NCBI GenBank assembly: GCA_041558415.1
Contig: JBFFEY010000008.1
Coordinates: 24,904-88,903, forward strand
Source of the DNA: SG8-39 sp041558415
Lineage (GTDB): Bacteria > Pseudomonadota > Gammaproteobacteria > Burkholderiales > SG8-39
Direction of reading: 5' to 3'
DNA: 64,000 nucleotides
Position 1 is the stretch's first letter, and each line of letters starts with the position of its first letter. This document shows positions 1 through 10,050 of this stretch, piece by piece. The notes beneath the pieces were generated by a model, which was given only the letters and a program-made list of their open reading frames with translations, was not told the DNA's origin and did no database searches. The position numbers and the translations under genes are program-made.

Positions 1-43
1 GCCGCCCAAGCCGAAGGCGGAGGCGCCGGCGGGGAAGGGCTGA
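1..43 (+). CDS. C-terminal end of an upstream gene, probably an RND efflux adaptor
   Basis: The reading frame entering from the left edge gives PPKPKAEAPAGKG and stops with TGA at 41-43. Only 13 residues are visible, a Pro/Lys/Ala-rich tail. The identity as a periplasmic HlyD/MFP-type adaptor is inferred only from its position directly upstream of an RND pump. The 77 bases to the next start show no clear promoter. Confidence 0.4.
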   Translation, partial: PPKPKAEAPAGKG

Positions 44-120
44 GCCTCGTCCGCGCACGGCGGGCGTTGACCCGGTCCCCGATCGTGCGCCGCCGTCGAT
101 CTAGCCTCGAGCACATCTAG

Positions 121-3100
121 ATGCGTCTTCCGGAAATCTGCATCCAGCGCCCGGTCTTCGCGACCGTCATGAGCCTGTTGATCGTGCTCCTCGGCGTGAT
201 TTCCTTTGACCGCCTGACGGTGCGCGAGTACCCGAAGATCGACACGCCGGTGGTTTCGGTGCGCACGGTGTACAAGGGCGCCAGCGCGCAGGTGATCGAG
301 TCGCAGATCACGCAGCCGCTGGAGGATTCGCTTTCCGGCATCGAGGGCGTGCGCACGCTCAAGTCGGTGTCGCGCGAGGAGGTGAGCCAAATCACCATCG
401 AGTTCGTCACCGAGCGCGACGTCGACGCGGCGGCGAACGACGTGCGCGACCGCGTGGCGCGGGTGCGCGCGCGCCTGCCGGAGGAAGCGGACGACTCGGT
501 GGTGTCGAAGATCGAGGCCGACGCGCAGGCGATCATGTGGCTCGCGTTTTTCTCGGAGCGCCACAGCTCGCTCGAACTGTCGGACTACGCCGACCGCTAC
601 GTCGCCGATCGGCTGAAGACGCTGCCCGGGGTGGCTTCCGTAATCATCGGCGGCGCGCGCCAGTACGCGATGCGATTGTGGATCGACCGCGAGCGGCTCG
701 CCGCCTACGCGCTCGCGGTGCAGGACGTGGAGAACGCGCTGCGCCGGCAGAACGTGGAGATCCCTGCCGGCCGCATCGAGTCCGCGCAGCGCGAGTTCAC
801 CGTGCTCGCGGAGTCCGATCTGCGCACCGCCGAGCAGTTCAACAACATGATCATCGCCGAGAGCCGCGGCTACCCGGTGCGACTGCGCGACGTCGGCATC
901 GCGCGTCTGGGCGCGCTCGACGATCGCAACATCGTGCGGGTGAACGGCAACCCGGCGGTGGGGCTCGGGGTGGTGAAGCAGTCGACCGCCAACACCCTCG
1001 AGGTGGCGCGTGCGGTGAAGGCCGAGGTGGCGCGCCTGCGCGACGGCTTGCCCGAGGGCATGACGCTGCGCGTGGCTTTCGACTCGTCGATCTTCATCGA
1101 GCGCTCGATCGAGGCGGTCTACAAGGTGCTCGGCGAGGCGGTGCTGCTGGTGGTGCTCGTCATCTTCCTTTTCCTGCGCTCGGTGCGCTCGACGCTGATT
1201 CCGTTCGTCACGATCCCGGTGTCGCTGGTCGGCGCGTTCTTCTTCCTCTACGTGCTCGGTTTCTCGGTCAACGTGCTGACGCTGCTCGGCATCGTGCTGG
1301 CGGTGGGCTTGGTGGTGGATGACGCGATCGTGGTGCTCGAGAACTGTCATCGCCACGTCGAACGAGGCAAGGCGCCGCGCCCGGCTTCGATCGAAGGTGC
1401 CAAGGAGATCGCCTTCGCGGTGGTCGCGATGTCGCTCACCCTGGTCGCGGTGTTCACACCGCTCGCCTTCCAGCAGGGGCGCACCGGGCGGCTGTTCACC
1501 GAGTTCGCGCTGACGGTGGCCGGTGCGGTCGCGGTCTCCGGCTTCGTCGCGCTGACGCTCACGCCCATGATGTGCTCGCGCATCCTCAAGGCGCACGAAT
1601 CGCACGGCCCGGCCTACCAGGCCATGGAGCGCTTTTTCCACGCCTTGACCGCCGGCTACCGCCGGCTGCTCGGCGGGACGCTGGCGATGCGTTGGCTGGT
1701 GGGCATCGTGTTTCTCGCCATTCTGGGAGGCGCGGTGGCCACCTATGCTGCGCTGAAGAAGGAGCTCTCGCCGCTCGAGGACCGCGGCTTTTTCCTGTCG
1801 TGGATTCTCGCGCCGGAGGGCGCCTCGATGGACTACACCGATGCCAACGTGCGCGCGGTGGAGCGCGTCTATGCGGATATACCGGAGATCGTCAACACCT
1901 TCGCGGTGGTGGCGCCCGGGCTCGACCGCCCCAACCCGGTGAACCTGGGCATCACCTTCAGCCAGCTCAAACCCTGGGAGCAGCGCAGGCGCAAAACGCG
2001 GGAGATTACCGCGCAGCTGCGCCCCAAGCTGTTCGCGACGCTGCCGGGCGTGCTCGCGTTTCCAGTCGATCCGCCCTCGCTCGGCCAGAGCTTCCGCAAC
2101 CCGCCGGTGCAGTTCGTCGTGCAGGCAGACAGCTACGAGGCGCTCGAGAAGGCGGGCAACGCGCTGCTGGCCGAAGTACGCGGGAGCCAATCGATCGTCA
2201 ACGCGGACACCGATCTGAAGCTGAACAAGCCCCAGCTTGCGGTCGACATCGATCGCGACAAGGCGGCCGCAGTCGGCGTCGACATCGAAACCATCGGCCG
2301 CACGCTCGAGACGCTGCTCGGCGGACGCCAGGTGACGCGCTTCAAACGCGAGGGCAAGCAGTACGACGTCATGGTGCAGCTCGAGCTGCGCGACCGCAAC
2401 ACGCCGGCCGACCTGACCGCGATCTACGTGCGCGCCAAGGACGGGCGCCTGGTTCAGCTTTCGAACCTGGTTGCCGTGCGCGAAACCGTGGCAGCCAAGG
2501 AGCTGAACCACTTCGACCGACAGCGTGCGGTGACCCTGTCGGCAAACGTCGCGCCGGGTTACTCGCTCGGCGAGGCGCTCGCGTTTCTCGATCAGGCCTC
2601 GGACAAGGTGCTGCCGAAGAGCGCGCGCACCGCACTGGACGGCCAGTCGCGCGAGTTCCGCGAATCGGGTGCCACGCTGGCGCTCACCTTTGCTCTGGCG
2701 CTGGTCTTTATCTACCTCGTGCTCGCGGCCCAGTTCGAAAGCTTCGTATCACCGCTCATCATCATGCTGACGGTGCCGCTCGCCGCTCTCGGTGCACTGC
2801 TCACGCTGTTGGCCACCGGCAATTCGATCAACGTCTACTCGCAGATCGGGCTGGTGATGCTCATCGGCCTGATCACCAAGAACGGCATCCTGATCGTCGA
2901 GTTCGCCAACCAGCTGCGGTCACGCGGCCTGGGCAAGCTCGAGGCGGTGATCGAGTCCTCGACGCTCCGCCTGCGTCCGATCCTGATGACTTCGCTCGCC
3001 ACCGTGCTCGGCGCGCTGCCGCTGGCGCTGGCAGCCGGGGCGGGCTCGGAGGCACGCCAGGCGATCGGCTGGGTGGTGGTTGGCGGCGTCTCGGTGGGAA

Positions 3101-3213
3101 CGCTGTTCACGCTGTTCGTCATTCCGACGGCATACTTGCTGCTCGCGCGCGACACGCCACCGCTGCAGGCGCAGCCGGCCGCGGGCGGCACGATGGAGGC
3201 CAGGGAGGCATGA
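121..3213 (+). CDS. RND efflux transporter, inner-membrane permease (AcrB/MexB type)
   Basis: The 1030-residue protein has full family length and would be the proton-driven inner-membrane pump of a tripartite export system. The N-terminus (MRLPEICIQRPVFATVMSLL) is the usual first transmembrane segment. The TM4 proton-relay pair is present as VVDDAIVVLEN (D400, D401), and the TM10 lysine lies in LITKNGILIVEFAN (K920). Two large periplasmic loops and two sets of TM helices are evident. The stop overlaps the start of the following SDR gene (ATGA), so the two are probably co-transcribed. No outer-membrane channel gene is visible. Substrate cannot be read from sequence; the sheet-like family features fit multidrug or solvent export rather than the heavy-metal (CusA) branch. 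Confidence 0.93.
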   Translation: MRLPEICIQRPVFATVMSLLIVLLGVISFDRLTVREYPKIDTPVVSVRTVYKGASAQVIESQITQPLEDSLSGIEGVRTLKSVSREEVSQITIEFVTERDVDAAANDVRDRVARVRARLPEEADDSVVSKIEADAQAIMWLAFFSERHSSLELSDYADRYVADRLKTLPGVASVIIGGARQYAMRLWIDRERLAAYALAVQDVENALRRQNVEIPAGRIESAQREFTVLAESDLRTAEQFNNMIIAESRGYPVRLRDVGIARLGALDDRNIVRVNGNPAVGLGVVKQSTANTLEVARAVKAEVARLRDGLPEGMTLRVAFDSSIFIERSIEAVYKVLGEAVLLVVLVIFLFLRSVRSTLIPFVTIPVSLVGAFFFLYVLGFSVNVLTLLGIVLAVGLVVDDAIVVLENCHRHVERGKAPRPASIEGAKEIAFAVVAMSLTLVAVFTPLAFQQGRTGRLFTEFALTVAGAVAVSGFVALTLTPMMCSRILKAHESHGPAYQAMERFFHALTAGYRRLLGGTLAMRWLVGIVFLAILGGAVATYAALKKELSPLEDRGFFLSWILAPEGASMDYTDANVRAVERVYADIPEIVNTFAVVAPGLDRPNPVNLGITFSQLKPWEQRRRKTREITAQLRPKLFATLPGVLAFPVDPPSLGQSFRNPPVQFVVQADSYEALEKAGNALLAEVRGSQSIVNADTDLKLNKPQLAVDIDRDKAAAVGVDIETIGRTLETLLGGRQVTRFKREGKQYDVMVQLELRDRNTPADLTAIYVRAKDGRLVQLSNLVAVRETVAAKELNHFDRQRAVTLSANVAPGYSLGEALAFLDQASDKVLPKSARTALDGQSREFRESGATLALTFALALVFIYLVLAAQFESFVSPLIIMLTVPLAALGALLTLLATGNSINVYSQIGLVMLIGLITKNGILIVEFANQLRSRGLGKLEAVIESSTLRLRPILMTSLATVLGALPLALAAGAGSEARQAIGWVVVGGVSVGTLFTLFVIPTAYLLLARDTPPLQAQPAAGGTMEAREA

Positions 3214-3932
3214 GCGAGGGGCTTTTTTCGAACGACACGGCGCTCGTCACGGGCGCGGCGAGCGGCATCGGCCGTGGCATCGCCGAGGCGCTGACGCGCG
3301 AGGGCGTGCGCGTGCTGGGCGCCGACCTGAAGGGTGCGGACCTGGAGGTCGACCTGTCGCAGCCGGGCGAGGCGCAGCGGCTGGCTGCGGAGGCTGTCGC
3401 GCAGCTGGGCAAGGTGTCGATCTTCGTGCACAGCGCGAGCCCGCGCCGGCGCGAGGAGGACACCGCGCTCGAGGTCAGCGAGGCCACCTGGCGCGCGATG
3501 CTGGAAGTGAACCTCACGGCCGGCTTCCTGCTCGGCCAGGCGCTCGGCCGTCACATGCGCGATGCCGGCGTCAAGGGCCGCATGCTCTACATCACCTCGC
3601 TGCACGCGGAATCGCCGCGCAACCTGCCGCACTACAGCGCCTCGAAAGCCGGCCAGACGATGCTCATGAAGGACCTGGCGCGAGCGCTCGCGCCGCACGG
3701 CATCCGCGTCAACGCGCTGGCGCCGGGCGCCATTCCGGGCGGCGGCTTCAACGCGGCGCAGAACCCCGGGCTGCTCGCGTGCATCCCGATGGGGCGCATG
3801 GGCACGCCGCAGGACGTCGCCGCCATGGCGCTCGCCGTCCTTTCGGAGCGCTTCGCCGCCTACGTCACCGGCACGACGATCGTCGTCGACGGCGGCATCG
3901 CATTGCATAATTGGATCGATCGGCGCGGCTAA
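3210..3932 (+). CDS. SDR-family NAD(P)-dependent oxidoreductase
   Basis: This 240-residue short-chain dehydrogenase has the nucleotide-binding motif TGAASGIGRGIA near residue 15 and the catalytic S...YxxxK (ITSLHAESPRNLPHYSASKAG). The C-terminus VTGTTIVVDGGIAL is typical of classical SDRs such as FabG-like and glucose dehydrogenase-like enzymes. The start ATG overlaps the stop of the RND pump gene, which implies translational coupling despite no obvious functional link. The substrate is unknown; the neighbouring cupin, CoA transferase and acyl-CoA dehydrogenase suggest a small catabolic cluster. Confidence 0.88.
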   Translation: MSEGLFSNDTALVTGAASGIGRGIAEALTREGVRVLGADLKGADLEVDLSQPGEAQRLAAEAVAQLGKVSIFVHSASPRRREEDTALEVSEATWRAMLEVNLTAGFLLGQALGRHMRDAGVKGRMLYITSLHAESPRNLPHYSASKAGQTMLMKDLARALAPHGIRVNALAPGAIPGGGFNAAQNPGLLACIPMGRMGTPQDVAAMALAVLSERFAAYVTGTTIVVDGGIALHNWIDRRG

Positions 3933-3966
3933 GTCGTCCGCGCCAGGGACGAATCCAGAGGCGCTG

Positions 3967-4342
3967 ATGGCCGTTTCCAGATACCACGTCCGCCCCGCGG
4001 ACGTGAAACCCTATTCACCGGCGAACCACGTCGGCACGCGCAACCGCCGCCTGATCGGCGCCGAGACGGTCGGCGCGAAGCAGCTCGAGATGCTGATCGG
4101 CGAGATCGCGCGCGGCAAGGGCGCGCTCGCGCACGCGCATCCGGGCATCGAGCAGGTCTGCTACCTGCTGGAGGGCACGGCGCACGTCGAGGTTGCCGGC
4201 GAGGCCTTCGACATGGCGCCCGGCGAGGCCTGCTTCTTTCCGCCCGATGCGCCGCATGTGTTCACCGTGACCAGCGCGCGCGCGAAGGTGATGGTGATCT
4301 ACGCGCCGCCCTACGAGGAGAATCCGGCGCGCCGCGTAACGC

Positions 4343-4356
<14 letters not shown>
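3967..4356 (+). CDS. cupin-domain protein
   Basis: The 129-residue single-domain cupin has motif 1 as H-x-H-x(5)-E (AHAHPGIEQVCYLLEG) and motif 2 as PGEACFFPPDAPHVF, giving a plausible three-His/one-Glu metal site. It overlaps the start of the CoA-transferase gene by 14 bases, so the two are likely translated together. Such small cupins act as sugar or acid isomerases, dioxygenases or ligand sensors; nothing here picks one. Confidence 0.8.
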
Positions 4357-5539
<1,183 letters not shown>

Positions 5540-5563
5540 CGCCGGCGCAGCGAAGGAGGAACG

Positions 5564-5737
5564 ATGAATCGCAATGCCGTTTGGCCAGTCATCATGATCG
5601 TGCTCGGGGTGGTGCTGCTGGCGCACAACCTGGGCTATCTGCCGTTCGCCCAGCTGCGCGCCATCGTCGGCACCTGGTGGCCCATGGTGCTGATCGTCAT
5701 CGGCGTCGCCGCGCTGGTGCAGAAGAAAGGCAAGTAG
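5564..5737 (+). CDS. small two-helix membrane protein, LiaI/LiaF-like transmembrane domain
   Basis: The 57-residue protein MNRNAVWPVIMIVLGVVLLA... contains two hydrophobic helices separated by HNLGYLPFAQLRAIVGTWWP. This is the arrangement of the LiaI-LiaF-like TM region domain, including the characteristic WP(M/L)xLIxxG element (WWPMVLIVIGVA). It has a strong ribosome binding site (AAGGAGG at 5553-5559) before ATG. It sits between the CoA transferase and the acyl-CoA dehydrogenase, whose ATG begins 6 bases after its stop. Function is unknown; in other bacteria this domain is linked to envelope stress sensing. Confidence 0.7.
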   Translation: MNRNAVWPVIMIVLGVVLLAHNLGYLPFAQLRAIVGTWWPMVLIVIGVAALVQKKGK

Positions 5738-5742
5738 CGAAG

Positions 5743-6909
5743 ATGGATTTCGCCTTCACGCCCGAGCAGCAGCGCATCCGCGAGGCGATCGCCAAGCTCT
5801 GCGCGCAGTTCGACGACGCGTACTGGCTGACCAAGGACCGGGAAGGCGGTTTCCCGCTCGAGCTGCACCAGGCGCTGGCACGCGACGGCTGGCTCGGCAT
5901 CGCGATGCCCGAGGACTGCGGCGGCGCGGGGCTCGGCATCCAGGAAGCCGCGGTGATGATGCAGGCGATCGCCGAGTCGGGCGCCGGCTTTTCCGGCGCC
6001 TCCGCGGTGCACATGAACGTCTTCGGCCTCAATCCGGTCGTGGTGTTCGGCACGCCGGAGCAGAAACAGCGCATGCTGCAGCCGCTCATCGCCGGCACGG
6101 AGCGTTCCTGCTTCGCGGTGACCGAGCCGAACACCGGCCTCAATACCACGCGTATCAAGACCAAGGCCGAGAAAAAGGGCGACCGCTACCTCGTATCCGG
6201 CCAGAAGGTGTGGATCTCGACTGCGCAGATCGCCGAGAAGGTGCTGCTGCTGGCGCGCACCACGCCGCTCGAGGAGGTGAAAAAGCCGACCGACGGACTG
6301 TCGCTGTTTTACACCGATTTCGACCGCAGCCACATCGAGGTGCGCGAGATCGAAAAGATGGGCCGCAAGGCGGTCGACTCGAACCAGGTGTTCTTCGACG
6401 GCCTGCCGGTGCCCGAGGCCGACCGCATCGGCGAGGAGGGACGCGGTTTCGAGTACATCCTGCACGGCATGAACCCGGAGCGCATCCTGATCGCGGCCGA
6501 ATCGGTCGGCCTCGGGCGCTGCGCGCTGGCGCGCGCCGCGGACTATGCCAAGGCGCGCGTCGTGTTCGATCGGCCGATCGGGCAGAACCAGGCCATCCAG
6601 CATCCGCTGGCGCATAACTGGATGAACCTCGAGGCGGCGAATCTCATGGTGATGAAGGCCGCCTGGCTCTACGATCAGAACCTGGCCTGCGGTGCCGAGG
6701 CGAATGCCGCCAAATACCTCGCGGGGGAGGCCTCGTTCGACGCCTGCCAGCAGGCGGTGATGACCCACGGCGGCTTCGGCTACGCCAAGGAGTATCACGT
6801 CGAGCGCTACCTGCGCGAGTCGCTCATCGGGCGCATCGCGCCGGTGAGCCCGCAGCTGGTGCTCTGCTTCATTGCCGAGCGCGTGCTCGGTCTGCCCAAG
6901 TCTTACTGA
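5743..6909 (+). CDS. acyl-CoA dehydrogenase family protein
   Basis: The 388-residue flavoenzyme has the three-part acyl-CoA dehydrogenase fold, with the FAD/substrate signatures CFAVTEPNTGLNT and VSGQKVWIST. The usual C-terminal catalytic glutamate motif (IYEGT-like) is replaced by IGRIAPVSPQLVL. The glutamate of MNPERILIAAES (E246) lies where isovaleryl-CoA dehydrogenase carries its alternative catalytic base, so activity is plausible but of a divergent subclass. The C-terminus LGLPKSY is typical of that subclass. The gene begins 6 bases after a small membrane-protein gene and is followed by a cupin gene with its own Shine-Dalgarno sequence. Substrate unknown. Confidence 0.88.
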   Translation: MDFAFTPEQQRIREAIAKLCAQFDDAYWLTKDREGGFPLELHQALARDGWLGIAMPEDCGGAGLGIQEAAVMMQAIAESGAGFSGASAVHMNVFGLNPVVVFGTPEQKQRMLQPLIAGTERSCFAVTEPNTGLNTTRIKTKAEKKGDRYLVSGQKVWISTAQIAEKVLLLARTTPLEEVKKPTDGLSLFYTDFDRSHIEVREIEKMGRKAVDSNQVFFDGLPVPEADRIGEEGRGFEYILHGMNPERILIAAESVGLGRCALARAADYAKARVVFDRPIGQNQAIQHPLAHNWMNLEAANLMVMKAAWLYDQNLACGAEANAAKYLAGEASFDACQQAVMTHGGFGYAKEYHVERYLRESLIGRIAPVSPQLVLCFIAERVLGLPKSY

Positions 6910-6927
6910 ATGAAGGAGAAACGCGAA

Positions 6928-7206
6928 ATGGACACGCAAGCATTTACTGCTGCAGCACGCGCCGAAGGCTACGACGAGATCGTCGAGCGCGAGATGCCCG
7001 CCGGATTCCGCGACGCGGAGCATCAGCATGCCTTCGACGCCCGCATTCTGGTGACCGAGGGCGAGTTCACCATCACCATGCGCGGTGCGACGCGTACTTA
7101 CCACCCGGGCGAAAGCTTCGAGGTGCCGGCCGGCACGCCGCACGCGGAGGCAGTGGGCGAGACGGCGCTGCACTTCACCGTGGCGCGGCGTCACCGGAAG
7201 ACCTGA
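6928..7206 (+). CDS. small cupin-domain protein
   Basis: The 92-residue protein MDTQAFTAAARAEGYDEIVE has the cupin core EHQHAFDARILVTEGEFTIT and PGESFEVPAGTPHAE. An in-frame ATG at 6910 exists, but AAGGAG at 6913-6918 sits 9 bases before the ATG at 6928, which makes 6928 the better start. Downstream, a nitroreductase starts within 11 bases of the stop. The role is unknown; such mini-cupins often bind small aromatic or acid ligands. Confidence 0.78.
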   Translation: MDTQAFTAAARAEGYDEIVEREMPAGFRDAEHQHAFDARILVTEGEFTITMRGATRTYHPGESFEVPAGTPHAEAVGETALHFTVARRHRKT

Positions 7207-7216
7207 GCCGGCGCCG

Positions 7217-8053
7217 ATGCGCACCGACTTCGCCGCGCTGATCACGGCGCGCTTCGGTCTTGCCGCCGGGGCGGGTCGAGAGATGTCCGCCGAGGGCACG
7301 CTCGCCACGATGCTCTCGCACCGCGTCTGCCGCGCCTACACCGACCAAGCGGTGAGCGAGGAACTGATGCAGCTGCTGTTCGCCGCCGCGTTCTCGGCGC
7401 CGTCGAAATCCGACCTGCAGCAGGCGACCGTGCTGCGCGTGATCGATCCCGCGAAGCGCGCCACGCTCGAGGGCTGGCTCGCGTCGATGCCGTGGATCGC
7501 CGCTGCGCCGCAGTTGATGATCTTCTGCGGCGACAACCGGCGCACGCGCAGGATCGCCGAATTACGCGGCAAGCCGTTCCCCAACGACACGCTCGACATG
7601 TTCATGAATGCAGCGGTCGACGCCGGCATCGTGCTGCAGGCTTTCGTCACCGCGGCCGAGTCCGCCGGCCTTGGCTGCTGTCCCCTGAGCCTGGTGCGCG
7701 ACCGCGCGCGCGACCTGGCGGGGCTGCTCGAACTGCCGCCGTACGTCTTCCCGGTCGCCGGGCTTGCGCTGGGTTATCCGGCGACGCCGGGCGAGATCCA
7801 CATGCGCCTGCCGCTCTCGCTGACCGTGCAGACCGACCGCTACGACGACCGCGATTTCGAAGCGCAGCTCGAGGCCTACGACCGGCGCCGCGAGACCGCG
7901 CGGCCGACGCCGCGCGCGAAGCAGCGCGACGCCGGGCGTTTCGGCATCGTCGAGCCCTACAGCTGGTCGGAAGACAAGGCGCGCCAGTACGCGGTACCCC
8001 ACCGCGCTGACTTTGGCGATTTCGTCCGCGCGCAGGGCTTCGCGCTGGAATAG
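7217..8053 (+). CDS. nitroreductase-family FMN oxidoreductase (NfsA-like)
   Basis: The 278-residue protein has the nitroreductase fold. The FMN phosphate-binding region lies in SHRVCRAYTDQAVSEEL, followed by AAAFSAPSKSDLQQATVLRV, the dimer/substrate region MNAAVDAGIVLQAFVTAAESAGLG, and a long C-terminal extension with EPYSWSEDKARQYAVPHR. Members reduce nitroaromatics, quinones or flavins with NAD(P)H in the cytoplasm. Starts at 7217 or 7283 are both possible; 7217 keeps the N-terminal helix. It follows the small cupin closely and may belong to the same transcript as the acyl-CoA dehydrogenase. Confidence 0.83.
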   Translation: MRTDFAALITARFGLAAGAGREMSAEGTLATMLSHRVCRAYTDQAVSEELMQLLFAAAFSAPSKSDLQQATVLRVIDPAKRATLEGWLASMPWIAAAPQLMIFCGDNRRTRRIAELRGKPFPNDTLDMFMNAAVDAGIVLQAFVTAAESAGLGCCPLSLVRDRARDLAGLLELPPYVFPVAGLALGYPATPGEIHMRLPLSLTVQTDRYDDRDFEAQLEAYDRRRETARPTPRAKQRDAGRFGIVEPYSWSEDKARQYAVPHRADFGDFVRAQGFALE

Positions 8054-8093
8054 GGCGGCTCAGGCTGCGCCGGCACATCGGTTTGCTCGCCGT

Positions 8094-8753
8094 ATGGCCT
8101 TGACCCGCAGCCGATCGCTTCTCGTCGCCCTCGCCGTGCTGCTCGGGCTGCTCGTGCTTTCCGGGGTCAGGCCCTACGACCGCCTGACCTGGCTGCTGGA
8201 AGTGGCGCCGATCCTCATCGCGGTGCCCGTCCTGTGGGCGACGTATCGTCGCTTCCCTCTTACCACGCTGCTGTATGTCTGCATCTTCCTGCACGCGCTC
8301 GTGCTGATGCTCGGCGCGGCATACAGCTACGCGCGCGTGCCGCTCGGCTTCCAGATTGCGGAGCTGCTCGGACTGGAGCGGAACCCGTACGACAAGATCG
8401 GGCACTTCTTCCAGGGTTTCGTCCCGGCGCTCGTCGCGCGCGAAATTCTCATCCGCGGCGCGTACCTGCGCGGCCGCAACATGCTGGCCTTCATTGTCGT
8501 TTGCATCGTCCTCGCGATCAGCGCGGCGTACGAGCTGATCGAGTGGGCCGCCGCCCTGGTGCTCGGCCAGAGTGCGGAGGAGTTCCTCGGCACGCAGGGC
8601 TATGTCTGGGACACGCAGTCCGACATGTTCCTCGCGGTGATCGGTGCGGTGACGGCCTTGTGGCTGCTATCGGCCGTGCAGGATCGTCAGATCCAGCGCC
8701 TGCAGCGCGCGGCAAGCAGCAGCGCGACGCGACCTGAAAGGTCGCTCGGTTAG
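8094..8753 (+). CDS. DUF2238 (YjdF-like) inner-membrane protein
   Basis: The 219-residue polytopic protein has about six hydrophobic segments and the conserved features of the DUF2238/YjdF family: NPYDKIGHFFQGFVPALVAREIL, then SAAYELIEWAAALVLG and GYVWDTQSDMFLAVIGA. The invariant H, E and D in these motifs look like a membrane-embedded metal or proton site, but no activity is established. ATG at 8094 is preferred because upstream in-frame sequence overlaps the nitroreductase gene. Confidence 0.82.
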   Translation: MALTRSRSLLVALAVLLGLLVLSGVRPYDRLTWLLEVAPILIAVPVLWATYRRFPLTTLLYVCIFLHALVLMLGAAYSYARVPLGFQIAELLGLERNPYDKIGHFFQGFVPALVAREILIRGAYLRGRNMLAFIVVCIVLAISAAYELIEWAAALVLGQSAEEFLGTQGYVWDTQSDMFLAVIGAVTALWLLSAVQDRQIQRLQRAASSSATRPERSLG

Positions 8754-8821
8754 CGGGTCGACGAGAAACGGTCATCGACCTGTGACGCAGGAGCAGGTTC
8801 CACACCCCCAAGGAGAGTGCA

Positions 8822-9220
8822 ATGTCGGAGACGGATCTGAAAAAGGGCCGCGAGATGCGGCGCACACTGCTCGGTGACGCCTACGTCGACCGGACCGCGG
8901 CGACCACCTATAGCGACCCGTTGATGCGAAAGTTCATCGATCTCGCCAGCGAGACGGTGTTCGGCACGCTGTGGACGCGGCCGGGGCTCGATCTCAAGAC
9001 GCGCACGCTGATCACCTTGATCTCGGACGCCTCGACTGGCCGCGAGCCCGAGCTGGCGATTCACCTGCGCATGGCGCGGCGCCAGGGCTGGACCGAAGAG
9101 GAGCTGAGCGAGGCCATCCTTCACCTGCTCGGCTACGTGGGGGCGCCGTTGGTGCGCGACGCGATGCTGGTCGCGACACGGGTCTTCACTGAATTGCGCG
9201 CCGAGGGCCTGCAGGCCTGA
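8822..9220 (+). CDS. carboxymuconolactone decarboxylase (CMD)-family protein
   Basis: The 132-residue protein matches the all-helical CMD domain: DLASETVFGTLWTRPGLDLKTRTLITLISDASTG, then EPELAIHLRMARRQGWTEEELSEAILHLLGYVG. It lacks the CxxC of AhpD-type members, so a peroxidase role is unlikely; PcaC-type decarboxylase or another lyase role is possible. A good Shine-Dalgarno sequence (AAGGAG) precedes ATG. The stop is followed directly by the remains of a RidA-type gene. Confidence 0.83.
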   Translation: MSETDLKKGREMRRTLLGDAYVDRTAATTYSDPLMRKFIDLASETVFGTLWTRPGLDLKTRTLITLISDASTGREPELAIHLRMARRQGWTEEELSEAILHLLGYVGAPLVRDAMLVATRVFTELRAEGLQA

Positions 9221-9273
9221 GCCGGGCGACACATCGCGAGCTTGGCAGCCGAGATCGCACCGCGCACTGCCCG

Positions 9274-9471
9274 CGCCTGTCCGGCATGGTCAACTCCACG
9301 TCCGGGTTCAACAACCAGCCCGCCGTGATCAATGGCTGCACTGACCTCAGTGTCGAGGCGTTCGGTCCAACCATCGGCGCGCATGCGCGCAGCGCGGTCG
9401 GGCTTGCGGAACTTCCGTTCGGCATTCCTGTCGAGATTGACGGAGAAATTGAGCTGCGTCCGACAACGTGA
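9274..9471 (+). pseudogene. C-terminal remnant of a RidA/YjgF-family gene
   Basis: The frame reads RLSGMVNSTSGFNNQPAVIN and continues through NGCTDLSVEAFG and HARSAVGLAELPFGIPVEID to a TGA at 9469-9471. This is the second half of a RidA-type protein (from memory of the family: V-N-...-F-...-P-x-V-I-N-G-x-S-D-L, then a-R-S-A-V-G-x-x-x-L-P-x-x-x-x-V-E-I). The first half is missing; upstream in the same frame the sequence no longer resembles the family and runs into the end of the CMD gene. An intact RidA family gene exists at 48838-49227. A short expressed ORF from ATG 9286 cannot be excluded. Confidence 0.6.
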
Positions 9472-9528
9472 CGATACAATCGCATGCGCTCCGTAGCGTC
9501 GGCTGACGCGACGCACACCGCCCGTGCA

Positions 9529-10050
9529 ATGAAAACGCTGAATTACCTCGCCTACGGCTCGAATCTGCACCCTCAGCGGCTCGCCGCACGCGTGCCGTCG
9601 GCGCGGCCCCTGGGCGTGGTGCCGCTGCACGGCCGAAGGCTGAGTTTCCACAAGCGCGGCAGGGATCTTTCCGGCAAGTGCCTGCTCTACCTGACGCAGA
9701 ATCCGTGTGACGTGGTCTTCGGCGTGCTCTACGAGATCGCGCAGACCGAGAAGGTGCAGCTCGATCGCGTCGAGGGCGCGGGACGGGGCTACGACGAGGA
9801 ACGACTCGACGTGTCGGTCGGCGGCAAGCGCTACGCGTCGTTCCTTTACGCGGCGAGCGCGTCGCACATCGACCGGTCGCTCAGTCCCTTTCACTGGTAC
9901 AAGCGCTTGGTGGTCGCCGGCGCGCGCCATCATCGCCTGCCGCAGGCCTACATCGCGGCGCTCGAGGCCGTGCGCGCGGTGTCGGATGCGGACCATAAAC
10001 GTGTGCGAGAGCAGGAAGCGCTGCTCGCGCGGATGGAAAGAACCGGATGA
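9529..10050 (+). CDS. gamma-glutamylcyclotransferase-like (AIG2/GGCT) protein
   Basis: The 173-residue protein starts MKTLNYLAYGSNLHPQRL, with the diagnostic YGSN substrate loop. It has the expected acidic residue in LDRVEGAGRGYDEERLDV, where the catalytic glutamate of the family lies. Enzymes of this fold form 5-oxoproline from gamma-glutamyl amines, though many bacterial members have unknown substrates. The stop overlaps the start of the HAD gene (ATGA). A TACAAT -10-like element lies at 9475-9480. Confidence 0.83.
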   Translation: MKTLNYLAYGSNLHPQRLAARVPSARPLGVVPLHGRRLSFHKRGRDLSGKCLLYLTQNPCDVVFGVLYEIAQTEKVQLDRVEGAGRGYDEERLDVSVGGKRYASFLYAASASHIDRSLSPFHWYKRLVVAGARHHRLPQAYIAALEAVRAVSDADHKRVREQEALLARMERTG

